DNA of 64,000 nucleotides from Erythrobacter sp. QSSC1-22B (GCF_001678665.1 NZ_LZRP01000003.1:186001-250000), one strand, 5' to 3'. Positions 17,701 through 29,260 are shown, counted from the stretch's first letter. Notes: a model not told the origin generated them from the sequence alone. Numbers and translations are program-made.

Positions 17701-17760
17701 TTTGCGACGTTGCGCGCTGCCCTACCATTGCCCGAAAACCGACATTGAAGGAGAGGTACT

Positions 17761-18291
17761 TTGGGATCATTTCACGTCATACTTTCCGGATGTTCGGGTG
17801 GCGGGAAATCGACTCTCCTCGCGGAACTGAGCCGTAGAGGATTTGTGGGTGTGCCCGAACCAGGTCGTAAGATTGTAGAAGAAGAGTTGCGCGGTGATGG
17901 TACAGCACTGCCTTGGATCGACCTGACCGCATTCGCGAAGCGAGCTATCGACATTGCGGGTGCCGACAAAAAGCGTTCTGCAGATGAAACCGGTTGGGTA
18001 TTCTTCGACCGTGGTTTGGTGGACGCTGCTGTGGCTCTACAGCAGGTTACAGGGCGATCAATACACGAAGTGCTAGCGTTCTTCGAGCGTTATCACGAAA
18101 AGGTTTTCTTGGTGCCTCCTTGGCCTGAAATCTACGTGAACGATGATGAGCGGCAACATAGTCTGAACGAGGCTATCTCGGAATATGATCGCCTTACTAT
18201 CGCCTACCAAGAGCTTGACTACGAAACGATCATCGTTCCAAGAATCAGCGTCGAGGAACGAGCAGATTTCGTTCTCCGCCATCTCACCTAA
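17761..18291 (+). CDS. AAA-family ATPase/kinase-like P-loop protein
   Basis: 176 residues beginning at a TTG codon with GGAGAGG about 6 bases upstream; no better ATG exists. The Walker A motif GCSGGGKST is at residues 10-18, a VFFDRGLVD Walker-B-like segment near 81-89, and arginines near the C-terminal YDRLTIAYQ. This layout is that of the small NadR/Ttd14-like AAA_28 ATPases, which often act as nucleoside or small-molecule kinases. It stands alone between repeat-rich gaps. The substrate is unknown. Confidence 0.8.
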   Translation: MGSFHVILSGCSGGGKSTLLAELSRRGFVGVPEPGRKIVEEELRGDGTALPWIDLTAFAKRAIDIAGADKKRSADETGWVFFDRGLVDAAVALQQVTGRSIHEVLAFFERYHEKVFLVPPWPEIYVNDDERQHSLNEAISEYDRLTIAYQELDYETIIVPRISVEERADFVLRHLT

Positions 18292-18486
18292 CCATTTTGC
18301 GACGCGCTTAGACCGAGTGTCTGCTTTTTCCGGCTCGGTAGTTGAACCCGACCGTCGCAAAACCACCCCACTTTCAGTCATTCGGGGCGGAGCGGCTCGA
18401 TCCTTAAACCTGCCGGGCAGCTATCGCCTCCATTTTGCCAGAAGCGGAATTTCTCGAAGCGACTCAAAAGCAGCCATTGGGCGCTC

Positions 18487-19407
18487 TCACGCCATGGGCG
18501 ACATCAAGCCTAGAAGGGCGACGCAGCCGATCACTAACGCCGCCAAGCTCAACTCGGTAAGCAAGCTGCTGCGTAGTTGCGGCAGCAACGACGCAGCAGT
18601 CAGCCGTCCATCCAAGCTCTCCCGCGCGGCGCGAGGACCGAGCCGCGCATTGCGCGCGGCGAACAGAAGCATCGCGCCAACCAAGGCGATCTTGATTGCC
18701 AGCAGAACGCCGTAGGGCGTTCCTAAAACCGCGATGCTCATCTCGAGTCCGAACACGAGGTGCGCGTTCAAAATGCCGGTCACGGCGACGATGCCCACTA
18801 GCGTCGCACCCAATGGAGCAAAGCGGTGCATTGTTTCCAGCAAGGTGGCCGTAACTGGGCGGTCTGGCTGTCGATGCGCAGCCAAAACCAGATACGCGAA
18901 CCATCCGATCGCGCCTAGCCACAACCCCGATGCCAGCAGGTGCAGCGCGTCGTTCAGCCGGTGCAACAGGCCCAACACGCCCTCGTTGGCGGCCGCGTGA
19001 CCACTCCAGGGCAGGGTCGCTATGGCCAAGCCTAGGAGTATAGCGGCTGCTGCCCGGCTCCAGGGTTTCGGCGGCAACGCCAGCGCACCGATTGCGGCGA
19101 TCAGCAGCGCAAGCCGCGCAGCGAAAGCCCAGCCCAAGTTGGTCGACGCGACCATGACCTCGATTGTCGCCCACTCCAGCGCCGCGACCTGCTGCCCCAT
19201 CATTTCGGCAATCGCCACGAGGATTAACGCAGCGGAGATCACCGGCGCAACGATGGCGCCTGTGAAGACGATGCCACGCAACTCCGGCAGGCTTCCGGTC
19301 GCAGCAAGCCTCCCGAGACACAGTTCGCGGAAGGCTAACAGTCCGAACAGGCCAAGTAGCAGGGCATAATGCGCAAACCGCAGTAGCGGGTGCAGCCAAT
19401 CATCCAT
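18487..19407 (-). CDS. copD: Copper resistance membrane protein CopD
   Basis: 306 residues with about eight transmembrane helices. The N-terminal MDDWLHPLLRFAHYALLLGLFG and the mid-chain RLNDALHLLASGLWLGAIGWF segment, with membrane histidines, match CopD. CopD is the inner-membrane partner of periplasmic CopC in copper handling. It is the last gene of the minus-strand copABCD operon, 10 bp after copC. Identity is supported by gene order and by the His positions. Confidence 0.9.
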   Translation of the reverse strand: MDDWLHPLLRFAHYALLLGLFGLLAFRELCLGRLAATGSLPELRGIVFTGAIVAPVISAALILVAIAEMMGQQVAALEWATIEVMVASTNLGWAFAARLALLIAAIGALALPPKPWSRAAAAILLGLAIATLPWSGHAAANEGVLGLLHRLNDALHLLASGLWLGAIGWFAYLVLAAHRQPDRPVTATLLETMHRFAPLGATLVGIVAVTGILNAHLVFGLEMSIAVLGTPYGVLLAIKIALVGAMLLFAARNARLGPRAARESLDGRLTAASLLPQLRSSLLTELSLAALVIGCVALLGLMSPMA

Positions 19408-19417
19408 CGCGCCGCGC

Positions 19418-19807
19418 TCAGCCTACGGTAAAGGTAACCGAACCCTTCATCCGATGACCGTCCGCACCCGCAGCCTGCCAGCGCACGTCGTATGTTCCCG
19501 GACGCAGCGGCTGGCGCAGCTTCACAGTCATCGTCTTGTTGTCGTTGGACCAGCCGGTTGTGAAGTTGCGGATTGCCATCTCCCCATGGTTTTTGACGCC
19601 AGGCATCGCCGTCATGACGACGCTGGCTGCAGCCGTGGGCGGAAGCAGCGCTTCGCTGAAGGTTAGTGTTACTGAGCGCGGTCTGGCGACGGTGGATCCC
19701 TGCGCCGGACTGGAAGCCACCACCTTGGCGTGAGCCAGAGCAATTGAAGGAGCGGCGAGGGCCGCGGCGGCTAAGGCGACGCCGCCAATGAGTGCTTGAA
19801 AACGCAT
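19418..19807 (-). CDS. copC: Periplasmic copper-binding protein CopC
   Basis: 129 residues. A signal peptide ends ALA before HAKVVASSPAQGS, placing the Cu(II)-binding histidine at the mature N terminus as in other CopC proteins. The body is a small beta sandwich ending with the conserved ADGHRMKGSVTFTV segment. AAGGA lies 7 bases before ATG 19807, which is preferred to an upstream in-frame codon. It carries copper in the periplasm and probably works with CopD, encoded immediately downstream. Confidence 0.93.
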   Translation of the reverse strand: MRFQALIGGVALAAAALAAPSIALAHAKVVASSPAQGSTVARPRSVTLTFSEALLPPTAAASVVMTAMPGVKNHGEMAIRNFTTGWSNDNKTMTVKLRQPLRPGTYDVRWQAAGADGHRMKGSVTFTVG

Positions 19808-19824
19808 GGGTGTAATCCTTCTCG

Positions 19825-20886
19825 TCAAAACCAAAACCGGATGCCGGCGACGTAACTTGTAACGCTCGGGTCTTCTCCGGCACCGCGCGCGTAATCAGCG
19901 CTGCCACCCACCCGCCAGCTTTGCTCAACACCGATATAGGGGGCGAACTCGCGGGTGATTTCGTAGCGTAGCCTTAGACCAGCCTCGACCTTGTCGATGC
20001 CTGAACCGATGCCCAGCATCGGGACGTCCTGTGCTGACAGGCTTACTTCGGCGCGCGGTTGCAGGATGAGCCGCTGGGTGATCCGTTGATCGACCTCGGC
20101 CTCGATCCGGGCGGTTACATCGCCGCGATGAGAGACGAACAGCGCTGCGTCGACCTCGAAAAGATAGGGAGCGAGACCCTGGATTCCGAGCACCGCATAA
20201 GTGGTGTCTGGCCCCGCCACGTCCTGCCGCAACCCAGCCTGGATGTCCCAGAAAGGCGCGACGGCACGCGAGTAAAGCGCCTGCACCTCGGCGTCCTCCA
20301 CCCGCTCGCCAAAAGGGCCTTCGCCTTCGCTTTTGAACCAGAACCGGCTGGTCGGGCCACCATAGTAGCCTTGTAGATCCCAAAGATAACCGTCGTCGCC
20401 CTCCCGCATTTGCACTTCAAGCCGGTCTCCCTGAAACCAGAACACGGAGAAATCGCCATGCGTTTCGCGCAAATCGCGCCGGGAGTCCCTCATAGCGTCG
20501 GCACCCCAAATCGCATCTGCAGCGCGAGGTGGCCCGCTACCCGCCTCTGGTGGAGGTGGGGTCTCAAACTCCGGTCCGGGAGAGATTGATGTCTCCATCT
20601 GTCCGTGGTTCATAGCGCTGTGGTCCATGGTGCGATGGTCCATCGTGCTGTGGTCGATCGGGCTGTGGTCCATGGAGTTCGGAAGTTCGGCCGAACCAGT
20701 CGCTGAAGAGGCGTGACCGGCGTGCGGATCCGTGGTGGTTGCTTCGGGTTCCGCTGTTTCGGACTGCTCGGGCGTGGCGTGACCCGCATGCTGCCCATGA
20801 TCTATGGTGCCGTGGTCCTGCGCCAGTGTCGGTGTCGCGAGCAAGGCGCTGCCGAGCAAGGGCAGCATTAGAGCATGCGATCTCAT
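19825..20886 (-). CDS. copB: Outer-membrane copper resistance protein CopB
   Basis: 353 residues. After a signal peptide (ending TLAQ) comes a His/Met/Asp-rich stretch with repeats of the type DHSTMDHRTMDHSAMNHG, a likely copper sponge. A C-terminal beta-barrel-type domain follows, with YGGPTSRFWFKSEGEG and the aromatic C terminus GIRFWF expected of an outer-membrane protein. The frame is open upstream, but ATG 20886 overlaps the copA stop (ATGA), so the two are translationally coupled. It should sequester or exclude copper at the outer membrane. Confidence 0.92.
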   Translation of the reverse strand: MRSHALMLPLLGSALLATPTLAQDHGTIDHGQHAGHATPEQSETAEPEATTTDPHAGHASSATGSAELPNSMDHSPIDHSTMDHRTMDHSAMNHGQMETSISPGPEFETPPPPEAGSGPPRAADAIWGADAMRDSRRDLRETHGDFSVFWFQGDRLEVQMREGDDGYLWDLQGYYGGPTSRFWFKSEGEGPFGERVEDAEVQALYSRAVAPFWDIQAGLRQDVAGPDTTYAVLGIQGLAPYLFEVDAALFVSHRGDVTARIEAEVDQRITQRLILQPRAEVSLSAQDVPMLGIGSGIDKVEAGLRLRYEITREFAPYIGVEQSWRVGGSADYARGAGEDPSVTSYVAGIRFWF

Positions 20887-22757
20887 GCTGCGCCCTCCGG
20901 CCCAACCACAGTGACCGTCTGCATCATGCCGGCATGCATGTGGTATAGGAGGTGGCAGTGGAAAGCCCAATCACCTGGTTCGTTGGCAGTCAGGTCGAAG
21001 GTTGCGCTGGCTCCGGGCTGCACAACGAGCACGTTCTTGCGCGGCTGTTGCGCTGGAGCTTGGCCGTTCACAACCTCGAAGAACATACCGTGCAAGTGAA
21101 TGGGGTGTCCCATCATTGTATTGTTGACGAGTTTCACCCGCACCCGCTCATTCCATGCGAAGCGGATTGGCACGTCACTGATCGCCGAATACATCTGGCC
21201 GTCGAACGACCACATATAGCGTTCCATGTTGCCGGTCAGGTGAATTTCCAGCAAGCGAGAGGGCTCCCGCGTGTCACGGTTTGGTTCAAGGGCGGCAAGC
21301 ATCCGGTAGTTGAGCACCCGGTGTGGAACCTCGCTCAAGCCGATGCCTGGATCACCCGTTTTATCGACAGGCGACATCGACACCATGTCGACGCCTGGCC
21401 CTACCTTGACGTCTGGGGGCAAGAGTGAGGTGTCCCGCATGCTCATGGCGTCCATGCTGTGACCACCCATTGCCATACCAGCCATCGCACCGACACTCGG
21501 CTCCGCCGGAGGCACATGACCCATGGCCGTGTGATCCATGGCGTCTGAACCGGTCTCGGCCGCGACACCAGTCATCGCGCCTTCGTTCGCAGCCGTGTGG
21601 TTCATCGCGCCATGGTCCATATCGCTCGAGCCATGGTTCATACCCATGTCGGCCATCGTCAGCAGTGGCGGATCGCGCAGGGCTGGCACGGCAGCTCGAG
21701 CACCGGGACGGCTCGCCAGCATCGCCAGCGCCATGCCCGACCGGTCCATAGACTCACCCACGATGGCATACGCTTCAGCCTTGCCCGGCTCGACGATGAC
21801 ATCATATGTCTCGGCGGTGCCAATCTGAAACTCATCGACTTCGACCGGCTGAACGTTTTGCCCGTCTGCAGCAATGATGGTCATCGGCAAGCCAGGGATT
21901 CGGACGTTAAAGAAGCTTTGCGCCGAACCGTTGATAATGCGCAGGCGCACTCGTTCGCCGGAACGAAACAGGTATTCGAGGCCTTCCTCGGGGCCGCGGC
22001 CATTCGCAAGAAAGGTATAGGTTGGTGCGCCGATGTCCATGATGTCGGTCGCGGGCATACGCATCTCGGCCCACATCCGGCGCTCCTCGCCCGACAGCGG
22101 ATAATCGTCAGTCCAGCTCGTCTGCTGCCGATTGAAGTAGCCCTCTCCGGTGCGCAACCGGCTCATGATGAAATGCGGATCGAGTGTGGTGAAGTCGCTC
22201 AGAAGAAGGATGTAGTCGCGGTCATAAGCGACCGGCTCCGCGCCCGCTGGATCGATGATCATGGGTCCATAATGACCCGACTGCTCCTGGAGCCCCGAAT
22301 GGCTGTGATACCAATAGGTGCCTGCCTGCCGGACTGGAAACTCATACACGAATGTCTCGTGTGGTTTGATGCCTGGGAAGCTGATCCCCGGCACACCATC
22401 CATGTGGAACGGCAAGAGCAGGCCATGCCAGTGGATTGAGGTGTCCGCGTCGAGATGGTTGGTGACGTTCAAGCGGACATTCTGACCCTCACGCAGCCGG
22501 ATGAGCGGACCCGGAACGCTGCCATTCACGGCAATGCCGGGACCTCGCCGACCCTCGACAATGCGGTGGCCGCTGCCAACAGTCAGGTCGATAACGTCGC
22601 CGCTAAGCTCGCCAAATCCTGCCGGGATCAATGGGCCCCCGCGTCCGTGACTGCTGCCGTGGACGCTATGGCCCTGCGCCCATGCGGGGATCGCCAGCAT
22701 GGACGCACCGACACCCAAACCGCCCAGAAGAGTCCTTCGCGAAACTAGATTCGTCAT
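20883..22757 (-). CDS. copA: Copper resistance multicopper oxidase CopA
   Basis: About 624 residues. A twin-arginine signal (SRRTLLGGLGVG) indicates folded export to the periplasm. Copper-site motifs are HWHG near residue 110, WYHSHSG near 155, and C-terminal HPIHLHGMFFE with HCHLLYHMHAGMMQ, covering types 1, 2 and 3 copper. A Met/His-rich insert (MNHGSSDMDHGAMNH and similar) before the last domain is typical of CopA. It should oxidise Cu(I) to Cu(II). The frame also has an ATG at 22769; 22757 is preferred because AAAGGA is better spaced to it. First gene of the copABCD operon, facing the csoR operon across a shared operator. Confidence 0.95.
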   Translation of the reverse strand: MTNLVSRRTLLGGLGVGASMLAIPAWAQGHSVHGSSHGRGGPLIPAGFGELSGDVIDLTVGSGHRIVEGRRGPGIAVNGSVPGPLIRLREGQNVRLNVTNHLDADTSIHWHGLLLPFHMDGVPGISFPGIKPHETFVYEFPVRQAGTYWYHSHSGLQEQSGHYGPMIIDPAGAEPVAYDRDYILLLSDFTTLDPHFIMSRLRTGEGYFNRQQTSWTDDYPLSGEERRMWAEMRMPATDIMDIGAPTYTFLANGRGPEEGLEYLFRSGERVRLRIINGSAQSFFNVRIPGLPMTIIAADGQNVQPVEVDEFQIGTAETYDVIVEPGKAEAYAIVGESMDRSGMALAMLASRPGARAAVPALRDPPLLTMADMGMNHGSSDMDHGAMNHTAANEGAMTGVAAETGSDAMDHTAMGHVPPAEPSVGAMAGMAMGGHSMDAMSMRDTSLLPPDVKVGPGVDMVSMSPVDKTGDPGIGLSEVPHRVLNYRMLAALEPNRDTREPSRLLEIHLTGNMERYMWSFDGQMYSAISDVPIRFAWNERVRVKLVNNTMMGHPIHLHGMFFEVVNGQAPAQQPRKNVLVVQPGASATFDLTANEPGDWAFHCHLLYHMHAGMMQTVTVVGPEGAA

Positions 22758-22783
22758 TGTCTTGCTCATCCTTTGGCGAGGTG

Positions 22784-22805
22784 ATACTATACCCCCCTAT
22801 GGTAT
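22784..22805. promoter_or_regulatory. CsoR/RcnR/FrmR-family operator
   Basis: A 22-bp dyad with 8-6-8 architecture: ATACTATA, then six cytosines, then TATGGTAT (7 of 8 arm positions are complementary). AT-rich arms around a G/C tract are the typical operator of the CsoR/RcnR/FrmR family. It lies between copA (minus) and csoR (plus, 22 bp before its start), so the repressor can shut both operons and itself until metal binds. Confidence 0.75.
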
Positions 22806-22827
22806 TGCAAGGGGTAAGAGGGAGCCG

Positions 22828-23100
22828 ATGACAAAAGACAAGACTGCCATTCTCAACCGGCTGAAGCGCATCGAAGGCCAGGTTCGAGGCGTGGGCCAAA
22901 TGGTCGCCGACGAGCGTTACTGCATTGACATCCTGCATCAGGTGCAGGCGGTAAAAGCTGCGCTCTTAAAGGTGGAAAGCGAGATCCTGAAGGATCACGC
23001 GGCGTGCTGCGTGTCCGAAGCGATCGCATCGGGCGATGCTTTCGAACAGCGTGTTAAATTTAATGAGCTGATCGACCTGTTTGAAAAGGTCAAACGATGA
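22828..23100 (+). CDS. csoR: Copper-sensing repressor of the CsoR family
   Basis: 90 residues, all-helical, with the family core RLKRIEGQVRGV. The metal site reads Cys32, His57, Cys61: the C-x24-H-x3-C spacing matches the Cu(I) site of CsoR rather than the nickel (RcnR) or formaldehyde (FrmR) subtypes, though an extra Cys60 adjoins it. GAGGGAG lies just before ATG 22828; longer upstream codons would run through the operator. It should repress the divergent copABCD and its own operon. The stop overlaps the next start by 4 bases. Confidence 0.88.
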   Translation: MTKDKTAILNRLKRIEGQVRGVGQMVADERYCIDILHQVQAVKAALLKVESEILKDHAACCVSEAIASGDAFEQRVKFNELIDLFEKVKR

Positions 23101-23852
23101 CCGCAAGCAGGACGGCGACCCTATACCGCATGGTGATGGACAAGCATGTCTGTCCTTATGGGCTAAAAAGCAAATACCTGCTTGAAAGCTCGGGCTACGC
23201 TGTTGACGATCGCTGGCTGACAACGCGTGAAGCGACCGACACGTTCAAGGCCGAGCATGGTGTAGAGACGACCCCGCAGACCTTCATCGATGGCAAACGC
23301 ATCGGTGGTCACGACGATCTTCGCCGCCATCTTGGCAAACCGGTGCGCAATCCCGACGCTGTAAGCTACCGCCCGGTGATCGCAATCTTTGCCATAGCGG
23401 CGCTGATGGCGTTGGCCGGAAGTTGGGCGACGACAGGCGCGCTGCTTACCGTGCGCAGCGGCGAGTGGTTCATCGCGATTTCAATGTGCGTTTTAGCGAT
23501 CCAAAAACTGCAGGACGTCGAATCCTTCGCCACGATGTTCCTCGGCTATGATCTACTCGCGCGGCGCTGGCTCCCCTATGCCTATATCTACCCTTTTGCC
23601 GAAGGGCTGGCGGGCGTGCTCATGCTGGCACGCGCGCTCGATTGGCTGTCGATTCCAGTCGCGCTATTTATCGGCGGTATCGGCGCGGCGTCCGTGTTCT
23701 ACGCGGTCTATGTGCAGAAACGCGAGATCAAGTGCGCCTGCGTCGGTGGGGACAGCCGGGTTCCCCTGGGCGTTATTTCTTTGACGGAAAATGTGATGAT
23801 GGTGGCCATGGCCCTGTGGATGCTGTTGGAACCTATGGGAGAGATGCCATGA
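23097..23852 (+). CDS. Glutaredoxin-MauE fusion membrane protein
   Basis: 251 residues. The first 80 form a glutaredoxin-like domain with CPYG at about 19-22 and the cis-Pro/GSH segment TTPQTFIDGKRIGGHDDL. The rest has four to five transmembrane helices of the MauE type, with a cysteine pair (KCACVGG) near the C terminus. The active site is CPYG instead of CPYC, so a monothiol mechanism is expected. MauE-like proteins support disulphide chemistry of exported proteins. Placement directly after csoR suggests a role in keeping cysteine metal sites of copper proteins reduced, which is inference. Confidence 0.82.
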   Translation: MTASRTATLYRMVMDKHVCPYGLKSKYLLESSGYAVDDRWLTTREATDTFKAEHGVETTPQTFIDGKRIGGHDDLRRHLGKPVRNPDAVSYRPVIAIFAIAALMALAGSWATTGALLTVRSGEWFIAISMCVLAIQKLQDVESFATMFLGYDLLARRWLPYAYIYPFAEGLAGVLMLARALDWLSIPVALFIGGIGAASVFYAVYVQKREIKCACVGGDSRVPLGVISLTENVMMVAMALWMLLEPMGEMP

Positions 23853-24358
23853 CCTACACCCGCTTTCTGGCGATGATAGCGACTTCGACTGTCGTGATGT
23901 TCGGCCTGATGTATCTCAATACCTACGCACTCGACCATATCTTCTACAGTCAGACGCGCGCCTGGATGGCTGTCTATATGGGCGCAGTCATGGCGATTAT
24001 CATGCTCGCCTTCATGTGGAAGATGTATGACGGAACGTCCGCGAAGCTGACAATTGTCGGCGCATCGATCCTCGTTTTTGCTGGCTCGCTCTACCTCGTG
24101 CGTAGCCAAGAGACTGTCGATGACGTCAGCTACATGCGCGCGATGATCCCGCATCACTCGATCGCGATCATGACCAGCGAGCGAGCGAAAATCCGCGATC
24201 CACGCGTTCGTGCTTTGGCGGATGACATCATCGAAGCGCAGGTCAGGGAAATTTCGGAAATGAAACGACTGATCGCTGATCTCGAGGCACAGCCAGTTAC
24301 GTCGGGTGCCCCCATCTTGCAGGCGGTGCCAGTGCAAATCACAGAAACGGGGAATTGA
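23849..24358 (+). CDS. DUF305-type membrane protein in the copper operon
   Basis: 169 residues with three N-terminal hydrophobic segments (residues about 5-25, 38-55, 64-82), then the DUF305 signature YMRAMIPHHSIAIMTSERA and a helical tail with repeated EM/EI residues. DUF305 proteins are ferritin-like helical domains found often beside copper genes; the HH pair may bind metal. Overlaps the preceding stop by 4 bases and the following start by 1. The periplasmic or cytoplasmic side of the HH domain is not certain. Confidence 0.82.
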   Translation: MTYTRFLAMIATSTVVMFGLMYLNTYALDHIFYSQTRAWMAVYMGAVMAIIMLAFMWKMYDGTSAKLTIVGASILVFAGSLYLVRSQETVDDVSYMRAMIPHHSIAIMTSERAKIRDPRVRALADDIIEAQVREISEMKRLIADLEAQPVTSGAPILQAVPVQITETGN

Positions 24359-24738
24359 TGGCAAACGGCATCAAAAGCCAAGAGGGGGATGGGCGACACC
24401 GGAATACGCCCGAAGAATTATCCGAAATTCGCCAACGTGCGCTGGCGAGATGGGACAATGAGGGGGGTGCGAACGCCTCTATGGCTCAGATTGCTGCCAG
24501 TGCTGTCCCTGATATGACCAACACCGAACTGGTTCATCTGCGTATCCGGGTCATCGCGCTTGAAAATCTTATGATCGCTGTTCTGGCAGAGGGGTCAGAG
24601 CAGCAGCGCCGGATGGCACGCGAGATGGCCGCTCTCATTACACCTCGACCGGGATACACCCAGCATGAGCTGACTATTCATGCCGCCGATCACATAACTG
24701 ATCTGGTTGAACGCGCAGATCGGTTTCGCACGGACTGA
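24358..24738 (+). CDS. Hypothetical protein in the copper operon
   Basis: 126 residues, soluble, mostly helical, no signal or cysteine pair. The middle segment MTNTELVHLRIRVIALENLMIAVLAEGSEQ looks like a coiled-coil or dimer helix. The start overlaps the DUF305 stop by one base (TGATG) and is followed 80 bp later by the next gene, so it belongs to the operon. I do not recognise a family. Operon membership suggests a cytoplasmic accessory role in metal response, unproven. Confidence 0.65.
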   Translation: MANGIKSQEGDGRHRNTPEELSEIRQRALARWDNEGGANASMAQIAASAVPDMTNTELVHLRIRVIALENLMIAVLAEGSEQQRRMAREMAALITPRPGYTQHELTIHAADHITDLVERADRFRTD

Positions 24739-24818
24739 CGCCGCAGAGACTGTGCTCATCCCCGCAGGAGCAGCCCTGTGGTCGCACCCAGACACCAGCT
24801 GCACCAAGGGAGTTAGAC

Positions 24819-25090
24819 ATGCAAAATCCTACACTTGGCCGCCAAATTGTCCACTGGGGATGGACGCTCAGCGTCTTCATTCTCCTCAGCTTTCTTGTTT
24901 GTGTTGCGTTCGGCCTGCTGCTGCCCGGCCGATTCCATATGCATGAGGCGTGGGCTCCGCTGCTGCCGGGGTTTGAATGGCTGACTTGGTCCGGCTTCAT
25001 CGCAGGCGCAGTCGGTAGCTTTCTGTATGGCTGGTATATCGCGGTATTGATCGTGCCGCTCTATCGCTTCTTCGGGCGTGGACGGCCGTC

Positions 25091-25094
<4 letters not shown>
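24819..25094 (+). CDS. Small two-helix membrane protein (DUF5676-like)
   Basis: 91 residues with hydrophobic segments at about 15-35 and 55-80, and a central [12 protein letters not shown] loop. It resembles the small DUF5676-type membrane proteins encoded directly before copper P-type ATPases. AAGGGAG precedes ATG 24819 and the stop overlaps the ATPase start (ATGA), so it could be a small subunit or partner of that pump. The 80-bp upstream gap (24739-24818) is the only sizeable one in this part of the operon. Confidence 0.72.
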
Positions 25095-27399
<2,305 letters not shown>

Positions 27400-27403
<4 letters not shown>

Positions 27404-28749
27404 CCGAGACCGGGCACGAGGGTCATGCGGCAGGAGGTGATCACGATAATAATCAAGAGAGCAAGGGGACGATAAGCCTTTACGGTGGCATCGCTATGGG
27501 CACCGGCGTGATGATCGGCGCGGGCATCTTCGCGCTGACCGGACAAATCGCCGAACTTGCAGGTCCCCTGTTCCCCCTGTCGTTCGTGGCCGGCGCGCTG
27601 GTTACGGCTCTAGCCGCATACAGCTACATAAAAATGTCCAACGCTTGGCCGTCCTCCGGCGGGATCGCGATGATACTGCAAAAGGCTTATGGTCCAGGGG
27701 TGGTGGCAGCTTCCGCATCGCTCCTCATGGCGCTCTCGATGGTCATCAACGAGAGCCTGGTCGCGCGAACCTTTGCCACATACGCGCTGCGTCCATTCGG
27801 CATGGAACAGAACAGCTTGCTTCTGTCCACGCTGGCCTTGGCTCTAATTGTGTTCGCCTATCTGGTGAACGCAGCGGGCAATCGCTCGGTCAGCGGATTT
27901 TCGCTGGTCATGTCGGCAATCAAAATCGGTGGCATCGCCATTTTCGCCGTGACCGCCATCTGGGCGAGCGGCCTGTTCTCGGGCGCGTTCACCCAAGATG
28001 CGTCGATGGCGAGTGGAGGATCATTCCTGGCGTCAGTTGCCTTTTCCATCCTTGCCTTCAAAGGGTTCACCACAATCACCAACAGCGGCGGTGAAATTGT
28101 CGACCCACACCGTAACGTCGGTCGGACGATAATCTATTCGATCATCATTTGTATCGCTACCTATCTGCTTGTCGCTCTGGCCGTCGGTTCGAGCCTGACT
28201 ATTGGCCAGATCGTGGAAGCACGGGATTACTCGCTGGCTGCGGCGGCCAGACCGGCGCTTGGCCAGGTTGGTTTCTATTTCACGGTCATCATCGCCCTTG
28301 CGGCGACAACCTCCGGCGTCATCGCAAGTGTTTTTGCCGTGTCGCGCATGCTCGCGATGCTGACCAAGATGAAGATGATCCCGCACAGCCATTTCGGTAT
28401 GAGCGGCAGCATCCGCAGCCACATGCTGGTCTATACGGTCGTGGTCGCAGGGGCGCTCGCCGTTCTGTTCGACCTGTCACGGACCGCTTCGCTGGGTGTA
28501 TTTTTCTACCTGGTCATGGATATGCTGGTCCACTGGGGCGTCTTTCGTCACCTGCGCCACGAAATCGGCGCGAAGGCGACGGTCCTTCTGTCAGCCTTGG
28601 CTGCCGATGGAGTGATCCTCGCCGCTTTCACCATGATCAAGCTTCGTTCGGATCCGGTGATTGTCGCTTACGCCTTCGGAGGGATCTTGCTGGTATTCGC
28701 TGCCGAATGGATATTTCTTTCGCGGCAATCCCGCGAGGGGCGAGAGTGA
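27400..28749 (+). CDS. APC-superfamily amino acid/organocation permease
   Basis: 449 residues, about 12 TM helices. The N terminus after a short His-rich tail ([14 protein letters not shown]) has [20 protein letters not shown], the unwound TM1 substrate-site motif of APC permeases. The overlap with the ATPase stop (ATGA) puts it in the copper operon, where a permease is less usual; the His-rich tail could respond to metal. Substrate unknown; import of a metal-chelating or stress-protective amino acid is one possibility. Confidence 0.85.
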
Positions 28750-28804
28750 ATTTCGCAGCTTTGGCCTTTGGGTGGGCAGGGCCCTAGATTGAGCAGGGGG
28801 GTAT

Positions 28805-29260
28805 ATGCGGAACTGTCTCGAGAAGCCGGAAGCCTGGATCGCCATAAATGGCTTCCTCTTGGCGTTCTTGTGGGAAATGCTGCAGATGCCCTTCTACGAA
28901 ATGGGCGGCCTCTCGACTTCTCAGGCGACCAGGAACTGCGCTTTAGCCACGTTCGGAGACGCAGGAATCATGGTATTTGCCTATTGGGTAGCGACAAGGT
29001 TTGCGCCCAATAGCCTCTGGTTGCGACAGTGGCGCATTCGTCCGCTGGCGATCTACCTCAGCGTCGGAATGGCCATAACGGTCGTCGTCGAACATTTCGC
29101 TTTGAGGAGCAATTGGGGCTGGACCTATTCCGAGACGATGCCGACGATAGCGACCATCGGACTGGTGCCCATATTTATGTGGTTGATCGTTCCGGTCCTC
29201 ACGTTGGTGCTGGCAAAACGATCGTTGTTCGGCTCGAAACTTACGGCCGAGGATCGATGA
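28805..29260 (+). CDS. Hypothetical four-helix membrane protein
   Basis: 151 residues with hydrophobic segments near 13-32, 50-66, 80-97 and 115-140 and charged loops. ATG 28805 is preceded closely by a G6 run that could serve as the ribosome-binding site. It sits 55 bp after the permease and probably ends the copper operon. No family is recognised. The Glu/Met-containing motif AFLWEMLQMPFYEMG in the first helix could bind metal, speculative. Confidence 0.6.
   Translation: MRNCLEKPEAWIAINGFLLAFLWEMLQMPFYEMGGLSTSQATRNCALATFGDAGIMVFAYWVATRFAPNSLWLRQWRIRPLAIYLSVGMAITVVVEHFALRSNWGWTYSETMPTIATIGLVPIFMWLIVPVLTLVLAKRSLFGSKLTAEDR

Noticed and set aside
20564-20905. Met/His-rich repeated codons in copB (GATCACAG-like units) as a CRISPR or tandem repeat
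   Set aside because: They are degenerate metal-binding motif codons within the reading frame, without spacer structure.
28795-28803. Second possible CsoR-type G-tract site before the 28805 gene
   Set aside because: G6 and TAT are present but the flanking AT-rich arms of a dyad are missing; it is more likely the ribosome-binding site.
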